The notes: generated by a model from the sequence alone, not told the origin. A stretch of 64,000 nucleotides of DNA from Anaerolineales bacterium (GCA_025808555.1 CP075526.1:1132712-1196711); one strand, 5' to 3'; positions 30,777 to 40,401 are shown, numbered from the stretch's first letter. Program-made: numbers and translations.

Positions 30777-32660
30777 GTGAAACAGAACTATGAGTATGGG
30801 CAATTTTTCCAGCTACTTATAAAGTACATGAGGCCGTATTGGCCTCAAATGCTGCTCTCGCTAGCAATGTATTTTGTCGCAAGCTTGTTGACGGCTGCAC
30901 AACCTATGGTGACTGCGCCGGTACTGGAGGTGGCCGTGCACGGGCCTGATGCTTTCAACCGGCTTGCTGAAACAGTGCCAAACAGTTTCTTGGATATCGA
31001 CCTAAACAATATTGGGCAGTATCTTCTGCACCAGTTTTTTCCTCAAGAGGCAAATGCCTGGAATGTAATTGTCGCTGTCGCGATTTTATATCTAGGGGTT
31101 TCATTAGCGCTGTATTCACTAAACTTTCTTATATACCTTCTGGGAATTTGGATACGTGTGCGAGCGGGACGAGGTATGCAGGCCTCTCTCTTTTCGCATG
31201 TGATTGGTCTTTCATTGGATTTCTTCAATCGAAACCGTACGGGCGAGCTTATTTCGCGCCTTGACAAAGACACTGACGCTGTCGTTTATGGACTTGAGAC
31301 TATTGTGCGGTCTGTAATTGTTTCTGGCGTGTTGGTTTTTATGTATGGGTTTTTGCTGCTTAGGACCAGCCTTCGACTGAGCTTGTTTGTGGTCTTGGCA
31401 GCCCTGGCGCAGTACGTATTCATTCAGTTGGTCAAGAGGCCTACTCAGCGCCGCGTCCGTGAGCAATTTGGAATTCAGGCGCAAGTGACATCTTATTTGC
31501 AGGAAGTGATTTCAAATATACGTGTCGTTAAGTCGTTTGTGGCAGAAGGCTATGAGAGCACAAGACTTGCTCAACTTTCAAGAAAAGCGATTTCGGCTAT
31601 CTTTAAGTTCTCGTTTTTTAAGAATGTCGACGAACCTGTTACCCTTATTATTAATTCATTGGTTAATGTTGCGGTTCTCCTTTTTGCCGCAAACGAATTT
31701 ATTAATGGGCAATTGAGCACCACTGGCTTCTTTTTGTATCTATATGTTGGCCGCGCGGTTTTGGACCCAATCACAAGCATGGCGCGCTCCTTGAAGGTTA
31801 TTCAAACCACGGTCGCCACTAGTGAGCGTGTTCAAGAATTCTTCAACGAGACGGCATCTGTGATCAGTGGCAGTATAGTCAAGCACGACTTTGTTGAGCA
31901 AATCCACTTTGAAGACGTTTCGTTCGCCTATGGCGCCGAAAAGGTGTTGCGCAACATAGACTTTAGCATTCGCCGCGGGCAGATGGTCGCGCTCGTCGGC
32001 GAGAGTGGCGCTGGTAAGTCCACGATCACTGATCTATTACTTCGCTTCTATGATCCGCAAGAGGGGCGCATCACTATAGATGGGCTGGACCTGCGCGGCC
32101 TGGATCTGCCTGCCTACCGGCGCATGATAGGTGTGGTATCGCAAGACAGTATTCTATTTAATGCTTCTGTGGCGCACAATATTGCTTATCCAGACGATGC
32201 CCCGGATATGACGCGAGTTCAACAAGCCGCCCGGGTTGCAAATGCCAATGATTTTATTGATCGGCTACCTGAGAAATATGATTCCTTGGTGGGCGATCGG
32301 GGGGTGCTGCTTTCTGGCGGCCAGAAACAACGTATCACGATAGCCCGGGCCGTGTATCACAGCCCGCGTATCTTGATCCTGGATGAGGCTACCAGCGCAC
32401 TGGATACCGAAGCCGAACGACAAGTTCAGCAAGCGATTGACAACATTATCAAAGACACCACGGCAGTGGTGATTGCTCACCGGCTTTCTACAGTGATACA
32501 CGCCGATAACATTGTGGTGATGGAAGCTGGCCGCATCGTGGACCAGGGGAGACATGCGGAACTGTATGAGCGCTGCAAGGAATACAAGCATTTCTGTGAC
32601 CTGCAGTTCGGCGCCGCTGACACAATGAAGCAATCGCAAAAAATGGGGGCCGCAGAATGA
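30777..32660 (+). CDS. MsbA-like ABC exporter (fused permease and ATPase)
   Basis: 627-residue half-transporter that would act as a homodimer to flip or export a lipid-linked or polymeric glycan. Six membrane helices lie in residues ~20-330, with DFFNRNRTGELISRLDKDTDAV in the first cytoplasmic loop. The ATPase follows: Walker A GESGAGKST near 407, Q-loop GVVSQDSILF, signature LSGGQKQR near 511, Walker B ILILDEATSALD near 531, and His in VIAHRLSTV. It starts at a GTG directly after the previous stop, with no gap. The membrane half is AT-rich; the ATPase half returns to normal composition. Confidence 0.92.
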   Translation: MKQNYEYGQFFQLLIKYMRPYWPQMLLSLAMYFVASLLTAAQPMVTAPVLEVAVHGPDAFNRLAETVPNSFLDIDLNNIGQYLLHQFFPQEANAWNVIVAVAILYLGVSLALYSLNFLIYLLGIWIRVRAGRGMQASLFSHVIGLSLDFFNRNRTGELISRLDKDTDAVVYGLETIVRSVIVSGVLVFMYGFLLLRTSLRLSLFVVLAALAQYVFIQLVKRPTQRRVREQFGIQAQVTSYLQEVISNIRVVKSFVAEGYESTRLAQLSRKAISAIFKFSFFKNVDEPVTLIINSLVNVAVLLFAANEFINGQLSTTGFFLYLYVGRAVLDPITSMARSLKVIQTTVATSERVQEFFNETASVISGSIVKHDFVEQIHFEDVSFAYGAEKVLRNIDFSIRRGQMVALVGESGAGKSTITDLLLRFYDPQEGRITIDGLDLRGLDLPAYRRMIGVVSQDSILFNASVAHNIAYPDDAPDMTRVQQAARVANANDFIDRLPEKYDSLVGDRGVLLSGGQKQRITIARAVYHSPRILILDEATSALDTEAERQVQQAIDNIIKDTTAVVIAHRLSTVIHADNIVVMEAGRIVDQGRHAELYERCKEYKHFCDLQFGAADTMKQSQKMGAAE

Positions 32661-33748
32661 GCATCCCGCGGGGCATTCGCTCCCTACTTTCGCTAGCTTC
32701 GCCTCGGTTGCCAAGCCAGCCTAGCCTTTATTACATGGCGCCCTTTGTGAACTGGGTGCTGGACTGGGAGGCTTACTACATTACCAAGCATGTTCAGGAG
32801 CAGTTCGGGCTAAAGGCGAGAGTAGTTAAGTCGCTGAAGAATGTGTCTGGCCAGATCATACATTACGGTTCGCTCTGGGACATTCTTGCCAGTATTGACT
32901 CCAAGTACAACAATCGCAATGCGGTTGTGGGCACGGTCTTTCACGGCTTGCTGGAGAGCCCAGACTTTCATGATGCGCTTCAGCAAGTTCTAAAATCGCA
33001 GGATCGCTTTGCCCGTTTGCATACAGCAAGCACGGTCATGTACAACAGATTGATTCAATCGGGCGTAAGGAAAGAAAAACTTGTTGCTATCCCGTTGGGA
33101 GTTGATTTGGAGAGATTCGGGCCGGCCAGCCCGGAAGAACGCCGTGAGCGCCGGCACGAACTTGGCATCCCCGAAGATGCTTTTTGCATCGGGTCTTTTC
33201 ACAAAGATGGGCAGGGAATGGCTGAAGGGTTGACGCCCAAGCTGATCAAGGGGCCTGATGTATTAATAGAAGCGTTAGCTCAAATTCACCGTAATCATAA
33301 AAATATCTTTGTGCTGCTCACCGCGCCAGCGAGGGGTTACATCAAAAAGGGTCTGGATGCAGCTGGAATTCCTTATGTGCATGTAGTGGAGCAGGACTTT
33401 CATCGTATTCCACGCTTATTTGATGCGGTGGATGTCTATCTGCTCGCCTCTCGTGAAGAGGGCGGCCCCAAAGGCGTGTTGGAAGCACTGGCCTCGGGCA
33501 TTCCTTTTGTAGGCTCGCGTGTGGGGATGGTGCCGGATGTGGTCACGCACGAACAGGACGGATTGCTAACTGAGATCGAGGACCCTGCCGCCCTGGCGCA
33601 AGGCGTCTTGCGAGTGATCCAAGATCCCGAATTACGCCAGCGATTGATTGCGAATGGTTTGAAGCGCATTGAGGATTTCAGTTGGCCGGTAATTGCCAGC
33701 CGCTATTATCGCGAGCTGTATGAGCCTTTGTTGCCTGTGTTGAAATGA
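32657..33748 (+). CDS. GT4-family glycosyltransferase
   Basis: 363 residues, GT-B fold. C-terminal donor domain is clear: VAIPLGVDLERFGPASPEERRER, then RLFDAVDVYLLASREEGGPKGVLEALASGIPFVGSRVGMVPDVV with the E-x7-E retaining-transferase motif (about 266-274). The N-terminal acceptor half is unlike other GT4s in the cluster (YITKHVQEQFGLKARVV). Probably uses a nucleotide sugar at the inner membrane face. Overlaps the ABC exporter and the next gene by 4 bases each. Confidence 0.88.
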   Translation: MSIPRGIRSLLSLASPRLPSQPSLYYMAPFVNWVLDWEAYYITKHVQEQFGLKARVVKSLKNVSGQIIHYGSLWDILASIDSKYNNRNAVVGTVFHGLLESPDFHDALQQVLKSQDRFARLHTASTVMYNRLIQSGVRKEKLVAIPLGVDLERFGPASPEERRERRHELGIPEDAFCIGSFHKDGQGMAEGLTPKLIKGPDVLIEALAQIHRNHKNIFVLLTAPARGYIKKGLDAAGIPYVHVVEQDFHRIPRLFDAVDVYLLASREEGGPKGVLEALASGIPFVGSRVGMVPDVVTHEQDGLLTEIEDPAALAQGVLRVIQDPELRQRLIANGLKRIEDFSWPVIASRYYRELYEPLLPVLK

Positions 33749-34839
33749 ACTTGGCTCTATTCTTTACCCAAGGGGTTTCGCTAAAGACCTGGAATACGGT
33801 CGGCATGATCGACCGCGAACTGGCGCTCTATCGCAAATTGCAGGAACGTGGCATAAAGATCGACTTTATTACCTATGGTGATAAGGATGACCTTGCGTTT
33901 GCTCATACCATACCAGGCCTTAGCATCCGCGCGAATGTGGAAGGTTTGGGCTTGGGTGCCTATGAGCGTAAGCTGCTTTCAGAGCCCGTTCAGGCGGATG
34001 TGATCAAGAGCAATCAGATGGCAGGCGCGGATATTGCCATGGAAGTTGCACGCAAGTCGCAAGCCCAATTTGTAGCGCGCTGTGGCTATCTACTGGCTGA
34101 ATTTCAGGAACGGCGATATGGCGAGCGTTCGCGTGAGGCGAAGCAGGCTCGTAAACTGGAAGAAAAGGTTTTTCGCGGAGCCGATTGGATAACAGTGACC
34201 ACTACCAAAATGGCGGAATCTGTTGTCGAACGCTACAAGATCGCTCCAGAGAAGATAGGTGTTATTCCCAATTATGTAGAAACTGACCGTTTCCGCCCTA
34301 GCGATTCTGAACAGCGCGAGAAACTGCGGGTCGGGTTTGTGGGCCGCTTGGACGCTCAAAAGAATCTGCATAACCTCATTACGGCTGTCGTCGATATGGA
34401 TATAGAGGTGTGGCTGATCGGCTATGGACCATTGCAAGAAGAACTTGAGCGTTTTGCTGAGGGTACAGTTGCGCAGTTTAAGTTCTTAGGCAATGTTGCC
34501 AATCACGAACTACCACTTATGCTGAACCAATGTGACATTTTTGTCATGCCCTCTTTGTATGAAGGACACCCCAAAGCTCTGTTGGAAGCTATGGCTTGTG
34601 GCTTGCCTGCGCTCGGCACCCGCGTGCCAGGCATTCAAGAGATCATCACCGATGGTGAAAATGGGTTGCTTTCTGAAACGGGCGCCGCCAGTTTGCGCGA
34701 AGGTTTGCAGCGATTGATAGACGATCCCGCGCTGCGCCAGCGCCTTGGCCGTGCTGGACGCGAATACGTAGAAGCTCATTTCGCCCTTGAACGCATTGTG
34801 AATCTGGAAATGAACCTTCTCAATAGGCTGGTCGGTTGA
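33745..34839 (+). CDS. GT4-family glycosyltransferase
   Basis: 364 residues, GT-B fold. KIGVIPNYVETDRFRP marks the hinge to the donor domain; RVGFVGRLDAQKNLHNLI and CDIFVMPSLYEGHPKALLEAMACGLPALGTRVPGIQEII carry the nucleotide-sugar site and E-x7-E motif. The N-terminal half has NTVGMIDRELALYRKLQERG in the acceptor-side helix. It begins in an ATGA overlap and its own stop overlaps a TTG start. Sugar specificity unknown. Confidence 0.9.
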   Translation: MNLALFFTQGVSLKTWNTVGMIDRELALYRKLQERGIKIDFITYGDKDDLAFAHTIPGLSIRANVEGLGLGAYERKLLSEPVQADVIKSNQMAGADIAMEVARKSQAQFVARCGYLLAEFQERRYGERSREAKQARKLEEKVFRGADWITVTTTKMAESVVERYKIAPEKIGVIPNYVETDRFRPSDSEQREKLRVGFVGRLDAQKNLHNLITAVVDMDIEVWLIGYGPLQEELERFAEGTVAQFKFLGNVANHELPLMLNQCDIFVMPSLYEGHPKALLEAMACGLPALGTRVPGIQEIITDGENGLLSETGAASLREGLQRLIDDPALRQRLGRAGREYVEAHFALERIVNLEMNLLNRLVG

Positions 34840-35846
34840 AAGCTCCGCGGGTAAGTGTGGTGATGCCAGTTTATAACGGGCTGCCATTCCTGAATGATGC
34901 GATTGACAGCGTACTCTCTCAGACCCTGAGTGATTTTGAGTTTATTTGCATAGATGATGCTTCTACTGATGGGAGCGCTGAAGTGATCTCGGCGGTGCAA
35001 GATCCGCGCTGGCACTGGGTGCGTAATCGCAGGCGTAGCGGGCTTTCAAAAGCACTTAACCGCGGATTGCGTATGGCTCGCGGCGCTTACTGGGCGCGCA
35101 TGGATGCGGACGATATCAGTCTGCCGCGGCGGCTTGAAGCACAAGCACACTTTTTGGATGCAAACCCTGATGTAAGTATGGTTGGAGCATGGGCGCAGAC
35201 TTTGGGTTTGCCCCGAGAACAGGTTTGGAAGCTACCCGCAACGGCTGAAGAGATACAGGCTGAGATGTTGTTCAACTCAGCCCTGGTGCATAGTGCGGTG
35301 ATGCTGCGCCGAAAGGATTTTCTTAGCAAAGGTTTCCATTACGACCCGACCATAGAGCGGGCACAAGACTATGATCTCTGGGAACGGGCTGCCAGGCGCC
35401 TGTGTTTTGCAAACTTGCAGGAAGTCTTGCTGCACTATCGTATTCATGCTGGCCAGGTCGGCTACGCTTTTGGCGTCCAGCAGGCTGAAACGGCTGCCGC
35501 AGTGCGGGCACGCCAACTTACGCGGCTTGGCCTCCGCGTTACCAAGCGCGATCTGGAATTGCATAACCACATTTCCATATGGAAATTTGAGCCGAATAGC
35601 ACTTTTTTGAGCCGAGTAGACGCCTGGTTGCGGGGTATTGAACAAGCCAATGGACGCAAGAAGATATACGATGACCGCGCATTGCGCGCTGTGCTTGAGC
35701 GTCGTTGGTGGGCGGCATGCCGTTCCGCTGCTGTACACAATAAGCAAGCCTGGCAACTTTACAGTAGCTCTCACCTGGCAGAGGGCGGATTGCGTAGCTT
35801 TGTAGACAAGGCTGTTTTCTGGGTTAAGACACAATGGCCACGCTGA
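34836..35846 (+). CDS. GT2-family glycosyltransferase
   Basis: 336 residues from TTG 34836, overlapping the previous stop (TTGA). VSVVMPVYNGLPFLNDAIDSVLSQ, FEFICIDDASTDGSAEVI, LSKALNRGLRMARGAYWARMDADDISLPRR with the DADD metal motif near 86-89. A catalytic-base-like segment, ERAQDYDLWERAARR, follows near 176. The C-terminal ~130 residues are specific to this protein. Overlaps the next gene by 13 bases. Confidence 0.88.
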   Translation: MKAPRVSVVMPVYNGLPFLNDAIDSVLSQTLSDFEFICIDDASTDGSAEVISAVQDPRWHWVRNRRRSGLSKALNRGLRMARGAYWARMDADDISLPRRLEAQAHFLDANPDVSMVGAWAQTLGLPREQVWKLPATAEEIQAEMLFNSALVHSAVMLRRKDFLSKGFHYDPTIERAQDYDLWERAARRLCFANLQEVLLHYRIHAGQVGYAFGVQQAETAAAVRARQLTRLGLRVTKRDLELHNHISIWKFEPNSTFLSRVDAWLRGIEQANGRKKIYDDRALRAVLERRWWAACRSAAVHNKQAWQLYSSSHLAEGGLRSFVDKAVFWVKTQWPR

Positions 35847-37075
35847 AACCTAGTGAAACACGTATTGCCATCGTGGCACCCAGTGCGCCCCCATATGGGG
35901 CTGGTGGAGTAGCCAGTGCGCACTACAACCTTTGGCGAGCTTTACGCAGGCGTGGCTATGATGTCCGATTATTTACTTTCTTTGACAATGGTGTGAAGGA
36001 CAAGCCAGCCAAGGGCATCATCCGGCACGGCTTGGCGCCTGTGTGGTTCAAGCGCTTGTTTGTGCTGTTGCTACTACCTTGGCGGTTCTTGCAGCCAGGA
36101 AAGCTGGCGTACCAAACCGCAGAGATCTTGCGGAATGCTCCCGGCGCACTGCGCATGGCGCGCTCTATATATGCGTTTTCCCCGCAAACGGTCTTATTAT
36201 CTGACCACGGTGCGCCAGGCTTGTGGCTGCGCAAGATGCGAGATCAGCATTTTGTGCTGATCTCGCATCATAATCCGGCGCGCTTGGCTGCAGAGTCGGG
36301 CATGGGAAAGTTTTCTCGACTGGACACACGAATGGCCATATGGCTTGAAGACCAAGTGCTCAAAAGGGTCAATCACGTGCTCTGCCCTTCTCAATATATG
36401 CGCACATGGTTCAAGAAAACATACAAGTTTCGCGGAGCGGTTAGTGTAGTGCCTAATCTTGTTGAATTCGCTGCAGTTGATCAGATAGGGTCCAGGAACA
36501 TTCGCAAGCAGCTTGGGCTACCCAGTAGGGCTAAGGTTGTTTATCTGCCATCAGCGGGCGGTTACATTAAAGGCGCCCGCTATCTGCTTCGAATTATTGA
36601 TAAGCTGCAGCTAAAACTCAAGTTCCCCTTGGGGTTTTATATCCCCGGTTTCGTGGAGCCTGATGTGATGGCGCAGCTTAGGCAGCACCCCGCCCGGGCA
36701 AGGATGCTGCTGCCCGGTCAGGTGAGTTACAGCGCGCATATTCAATATGTAAAGGCGTGCGATGTCGCCATCTCCCCAGCTCTGATGGAAAATTTCAGCA
36801 TGGCGATCGTAGAGGCGGCTTATCTTGGCCTGCCTGTGATTGCCTTTAAACGCGGCGGCAATGCCGACATTATTGATGACGGACGTAATGGTTTCCTTTT
36901 CTCAGGCCTAAACGTAGATGCGATGGCTCAACGTGCAGCGGTGTTGCTGAATTCACCAACGCTATCTGAGCTCAGAAAAAGGACGCAGAAATATACGCGC
37001 GCGAAGTTTGAAGCGGACCGGGTGTTGGATTCTTACCTGAAGGTGTTGTTGTCCACTGGGAGCGCGCGTGGCTAA
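35834..37075 (+). CDS. GT4-family glycosyltransferase
   Basis: 413 residues. N-terminal IAIVAPSAPPYGAGGVASAHYNLWRALRRRG, hinge VSVVPNLVEFAAVDQ, donor domain VYLPSAGGYIKGARYLL and CDVAISPALMENFSMAIVEAAYLGLPVIAFKRGGNADIIDDG with a GT4-type E-x7-E. The substitution of SAGG for the usual VGRL segment is unusual. It starts inside the preceding gene (13-base overlap) and overlaps the next by 8 bases. Confidence 0.88.
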   Translation: MATLKPSETRIAIVAPSAPPYGAGGVASAHYNLWRALRRRGYDVRLFTFFDNGVKDKPAKGIIRHGLAPVWFKRLFVLLLLPWRFLQPGKLAYQTAEILRNAPGALRMARSIYAFSPQTVLLSDHGAPGLWLRKMRDQHFVLISHHNPARLAAESGMGKFSRLDTRMAIWLEDQVLKRVNHVLCPSQYMRTWFKKTYKFRGAVSVVPNLVEFAAVDQIGSRNIRKQLGLPSRAKVVYLPSAGGYIKGARYLLRIIDKLQLKLKFPLGFYIPGFVEPDVMAQLRQHPARARMLLPGQVSYSAHIQYVKACDVAISPALMENFSMAIVEAAYLGLPVIAFKRGGNADIIDDGRNGFLFSGLNVDAMAQRAAVLLNSPTLSELRKRTQKYTRAKFEADRVLDSYLKVLLSTGSARG

Positions 37076-38102
37076 GGTGACCTTTGGCATGCTGGCGCTG
37101 AACGCCATGCCGTTTCTGGAGTACAACCTGCGCGCGCTTTATCCCTTTGCGCACCAGATCATTGTGGTTGAAGGGGCGGCACGCGCGGCTAGCGCCCTGG
37201 CAGGCCCCGACGGACACTCTACTGACGGCACGCTGGAGATGCTACAGCAGTTCAAAGAACAGCATGACCCGCAAAATAAACTGATTGTCATTAGCGCCGC
37301 GGATGCGGGCTTCGCGGACGGCTTTTGGCCCGAGAAGGATGAGATGGCGCAGACTTTTGCGGCCAGAGCTACCGGTGATTGGTTATGGCAAGTGGATAGC
37401 GATGAGTTTTACCTGGAAGGTGACCTGGTTGCGCTTCTGGCCACTCTTTCGGAATCCCCAAAAATATCTGGTATCTCCTTTCCCTATTTTGAGTTCTTCG
37501 GCAGTTTTGAAAGTTACATAACTGGCGAATGGCATTTGTATCAGTATCCGAAAGTTCCCCGTGTATTTCAATGGCGGCCCGGCTATCGCTATGCATCGCA
37601 TCGGCCGGCAACAGTAGTTAATGAACATGGTCACGACTTGCGAAGCTTGAACTGGCTGGATGCACCTGCACCAAGCGGGCGCCCCATGGTGATGCATCAT
37701 TATTCGTATGTGTTTCCAAAACAGGCTGAGCAGAAGGTTGGCTATTATTCAAATGTGAACTGGTCTGAAGCTTTCAAAGCGAATAAAAAATGGAAAGAAG
37801 AGCAATTTGAGAGACTTAGATCGCCCATGCGCCTCGGTGAATTGGGTGGCCTGCAATGGTTGGAGCGTTTTGAGGGTCAGCATCCGGCTGCCATTGAAGC
37901 ATTGCGAGAGGATATCAGGCAGGGGCGAGTGCAAATTGAGCAGCGTCCCGCCGACGATATCGAGAGACTCCTCTCTTCTCCGGTATATCGCTTGCAAACC
38001 GGGTTGGCGCGTCTTTTTCTGTGGGTGTATTGGCCAATTCGGGTAGCATGGAAGTCTGTGCGAGCCAGGATTGTTTATCTTCTTAGTGGCAGGTTGCAAT
38101 GA
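37068..38102 (+). CDS. GT2-like glycosyltransferase
   Basis: 344 residues from GTG 37068. N-terminal GMLALNAMPFLEYNLRALYPFAHQIIVVEGA, followed by GHSTDGTLEMLQQF and ATGDWLWQVDSDEFYLEGDL, where DSDE is the metal-binding motif (about 105-108). This variant of GT2, with an early EGA and a DSDE motif, resembles Kdo/heptose-side GT2 relatives more than processive synthases. A C-terminal amphipathic or hydrophobic stretch (LARLFLWVYWPIRVAWKSV) may touch the membrane. Overlaps the cupin gene by 4 bases. Confidence 0.8.
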   Translation: MAKVTFGMLALNAMPFLEYNLRALYPFAHQIIVVEGAARAASALAGPDGHSTDGTLEMLQQFKEQHDPQNKLIVISAADAGFADGFWPEKDEMAQTFAARATGDWLWQVDSDEFYLEGDLVALLATLSESPKISGISFPYFEFFGSFESYITGEWHLYQYPKVPRVFQWRPGYRYASHRPATVVNEHGHDLRSLNWLDAPAPSGRPMVMHHYSYVFPKQAEQKVGYYSNVNWSEAFKANKKWKEEQFERLRSPMRLGELGGLQWLERFEGQHPAAIEALREDIRQGRVQIEQRPADDIERLLSSPVYRLQTGLARLFLWVYWPIRVAWKSVRARIVYLLSGRLQ

Positions 38103-38512
38103 GTATAGAGATCGTTGAATACAACGGCACAAAATATGCTGAGATCATCTGGGCTACTGAAAAAGTAGAGAAGACGACATTTTTCTCTCCTGCAGATTCG
38201 TCCTTCCAGTTTGGTTTGCTGGCGCATAACGCTGGCTTCGTGGAGCCACCTCACTTTCACAAACCGGTTGAGCGCACGATCTCTGACTTGCAGCAGATGT
38301 TTGTTGTCCAGCGCGGCGTGGTGGTAGTAGACCTGTACAGCGACGAAGGTGATCTCCTGCGTGAGATCGAAATGCATGCTGGCGATGCAATTGTGCTGAT
38401 CCACGGGGTGCATGCCATCCGAGTGCTGGAGGATATGCAGTGCATTAGTGTCAAACAAGGTCCTTACCTGGGAGAGGCCGAAGACAAGGTATTTGTGGAG
38501 GTAAAGAAATGA
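38099..38512 (+). CDS. Small cupin-fold protein
   Basis: 137 residues. A single cupin barrel: FVEPPHFHKPVERTI carries motif 1 (H-x-H), and GDAIVLIHGVHAIRVLEDM carries motif 2. In surface-glycan loci small cupins are often sugar isomerases or 3,4-ketoisomerases (WxcM-like). Here it sits directly before a DegT aminotransferase, so it may supply a keto-sugar to it. No substrate can be named. Overlaps by 4 bases on both sides. Confidence 0.78.
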   Translation: MSIEIVEYNGTKYAEIIWATEKVEKTTFFSPADSSFQFGLLAHNAGFVEPPHFHKPVERTISDLQQMFVVQRGVVVVDLYSDEGDLLREIEMHAGDAIVLIHGVHAIRVLEDMQCISVKQGPYLGEAEDKVFVEVKK

Positions 38513-39627
38513 TCCCTGTCTTTGAGCCAGTGATAAGTGAAGACGAGATCAGTGCCGTTGTTGACGCTCTGCGCAAAGGTGAAGTGTCCGGCACTTTTGG
38601 CAAATATATAGAGGATTTTGAGAATGAATTTGCCGCCTATGTAGGCTGCAAGCATGGCGTCACTGTAAATAGCGGTTCGTCTGCCCTGCACCTTGCAGTG
38701 GCTGCCTTGGATCTGCAGCCAGGCGATGAGGTGCTGGTGAGCTCCAGCACCAATATCGCCACCGCACTGGCTGCTTTGCACAATGGCGCTGTGCCCGTGC
38801 CAGTTGACTCTGAAGGCGTGACGTGGAATTTAGACCTGGACTTGATCGAAGGCCTGATCACTCCGCGCACCAAGGCGATCATCCCTGTGCATTTGTATGG
38901 GCATCCAGTAGATATGGACCGTCTCATGGAGATTGCCAACAAGCACAACCTGATCGTGATCGAGGATTGTGCAGAGTCGCATGGGGCCACTGTGCGCGGC
39001 CGCATGACTGGCAGCTTTGGCCATATGGCTTGTTTCAGCTTCTATGCTAACAAAGTCATTACTACCGGTGAAGGCGGCATGATCACGACCAATGATGATG
39101 TCTTCGCCGAGAGCGTAAAGCTGCTCCGCAACCTGGCGTTTACTCAGCCGCGTTTCAGGCATGAGTTGGCTGGATTTAACTTCCGTATGCCTGGCTTTGT
39201 AGCCGCATTAGGCTTGGCGCAATTTCGCAAGATCGACCACATTGTGGAGCAGAAGCGCCGCGTGGCCCATCGCTACAACGAGAAGCTCAAAGGCATTAAA
39301 GGCATACAACTTCCGGCCGAGCTTGAGTGGGCCAAGAACGTGTATTGGATGTATGGCATTGTGGTTGACCCTGCGGAATTTGGTATTGACCGCAATAAGC
39401 TGATCGATGCATTGGCAGAAAGCGGCATACAAACCCGCACCTTCTTCTGCCCCATGAACCAGCAACCAGTCCTGGAGAAGATGCAGGGTTTTCGAGATGT
39501 GCCGTGCCCGGTCGCAGACGGCTTGTGGGAAAACGGGCTATACCTTCCCTCCACATGGAATCTTAGCGACGAGACGATCGATGTGATCTGTGATGCCATC
39601 CGCCGTGCCCCCGGCTGGGAAGGCTAA
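38509..39627 (+). CDS. DegT/DnrJ/EryC1-family PLP aminotransferase
   Basis: 372 residues. Transfers an amino group to a keto-sugar nucleotide. GVTVNSGSSALHLAVAAL binds PLP phosphate, IPVHLYGHPVDMDRLMEIA and VIEDCAESHGATVRGR are family motifs, and the PLP lysine is in CFSFYANKVITTGEGGM near residue 181. Length is normal. Preceded by a cupin and followed by a methyltransferase, which suggests a modified amino sugar (aminated, perhaps N-methylated) in the block A glycan; this is inference. Three-base gap to the next gene. Confidence 0.92.
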   Translation: MIPVFEPVISEDEISAVVDALRKGEVSGTFGKYIEDFENEFAAYVGCKHGVTVNSGSSALHLAVAALDLQPGDEVLVSSSTNIATALAALHNGAVPVPVDSEGVTWNLDLDLIEGLITPRTKAIIPVHLYGHPVDMDRLMEIANKHNLIVIEDCAESHGATVRGRMTGSFGHMACFSFYANKVITTGEGGMITTNDDVFAESVKLLRNLAFTQPRFRHELAGFNFRMPGFVAALGLAQFRKIDHIVEQKRRVAHRYNEKLKGIKGIQLPAELEWAKNVYWMYGIVVDPAEFGIDRNKLIDALAESGIQTRTFFCPMNQQPVLEKMQGFRDVPCPVADGLWENGLYLPSTWNLSDETIDVICDAIRRAPGWEG

Positions 39628-39630
39628 AAA

Positions 39631-40401
39631 ATGGGCTCATACCTCGGCAAATATGCCGAGTATTACAACCACATTTACACCAACAAGCCTTATAGCGATG
39701 AGGCTGCATTTGTGGACGCATGCCTTCGCCGCAATTCAAAAGGTGAAACCAAGGCGCTGCTTGAGCTGGCTTGTGGAACGGGCCGCCATGCGTTTGAACT
39801 CGAAAATCTGGGTTACCAGATCCTGGCTACGGATTATTCGGAAGATTTGCTTGCGGTGGCGCGGGCGAATGCCGAACGAGCGGGTTCGAAGGTTACCTTT
39901 GCGTTGCATGATATGCGCGAGGCAGTGCCGGCGCCCCAAAAGTTTGACGCAGTGTATTGCTTGTTTGATTCGATCGGCTATGTGCAAACCAACGATGCGG
40001 TGCTGCAAACCTTGCGCAATGCGCACGATGCCCTGCGCGAGGACGGCCTTCTGATCTTGGAGTTCTGGCATGCATCCGCTATGTTGCGTGGTTATGAGCA
40101 TGAGCGCCAGGCGCGCTGGCCCTTGCCCAATGGCGAACTGTTGCGCACCTCGCGCACAACCCTCCACGTTGTTCGGCAGTTGGCAGAAGTCCACTACACC
40201 TTGCGAGAAACTGACGCGGAAGGCAAGCTGGTTGCGGAGCTGCAGGAGACTCAGTTAAACCGCTACTTCCTGGTGCAAGAGATGTCTTTGTTTCTGCAAC
40301 AAGCCGGTTTTTGCTCCCTTGAGTGGTTGCCCGCCTATCAGGCTGGCGAGACCATTGGCCCGGATACATGGCACATTATGGTCGTGGCACGCAAAGAATG
40401 A
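39631..40401 (+). CDS. SAM-dependent methyltransferase
   Basis: 256 residues, class I. Motif I ALLELACGTGRHAFELE at ~46-62, ATDYSEDLLAVARANAE (acidic residue binding the SAM ribose), FDAVYCLFDSIGYVQTND, and LREDGLLILEFWH. Close in style to sugar N-methyltransferases such as the TylM1/DesVI group, which follow DegT aminotransferases in deoxysugar pathways. The adjacent aminotransferase makes an N- or N,N-methylated amino sugar plausible. Overlaps the following gene by 4 bases. Confidence 0.85.
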   Translation: MGSYLGKYAEYYNHIYTNKPYSDEAAFVDACLRRNSKGETKALLELACGTGRHAFELENLGYQILATDYSEDLLAVARANAERAGSKVTFALHDMREAVPAPQKFDAVYCLFDSIGYVQTNDAVLQTLRNAHDALREDGLLILEFWHASAMLRGYEHERQARWPLPNGELLRTSRTTLHVVRQLAEVHYTLRETDAEGKLVAELQETQLNRYFLVQEMSLFLQQAGFCSLEWLPAYQAGETIGPDTWHIMVVARKE

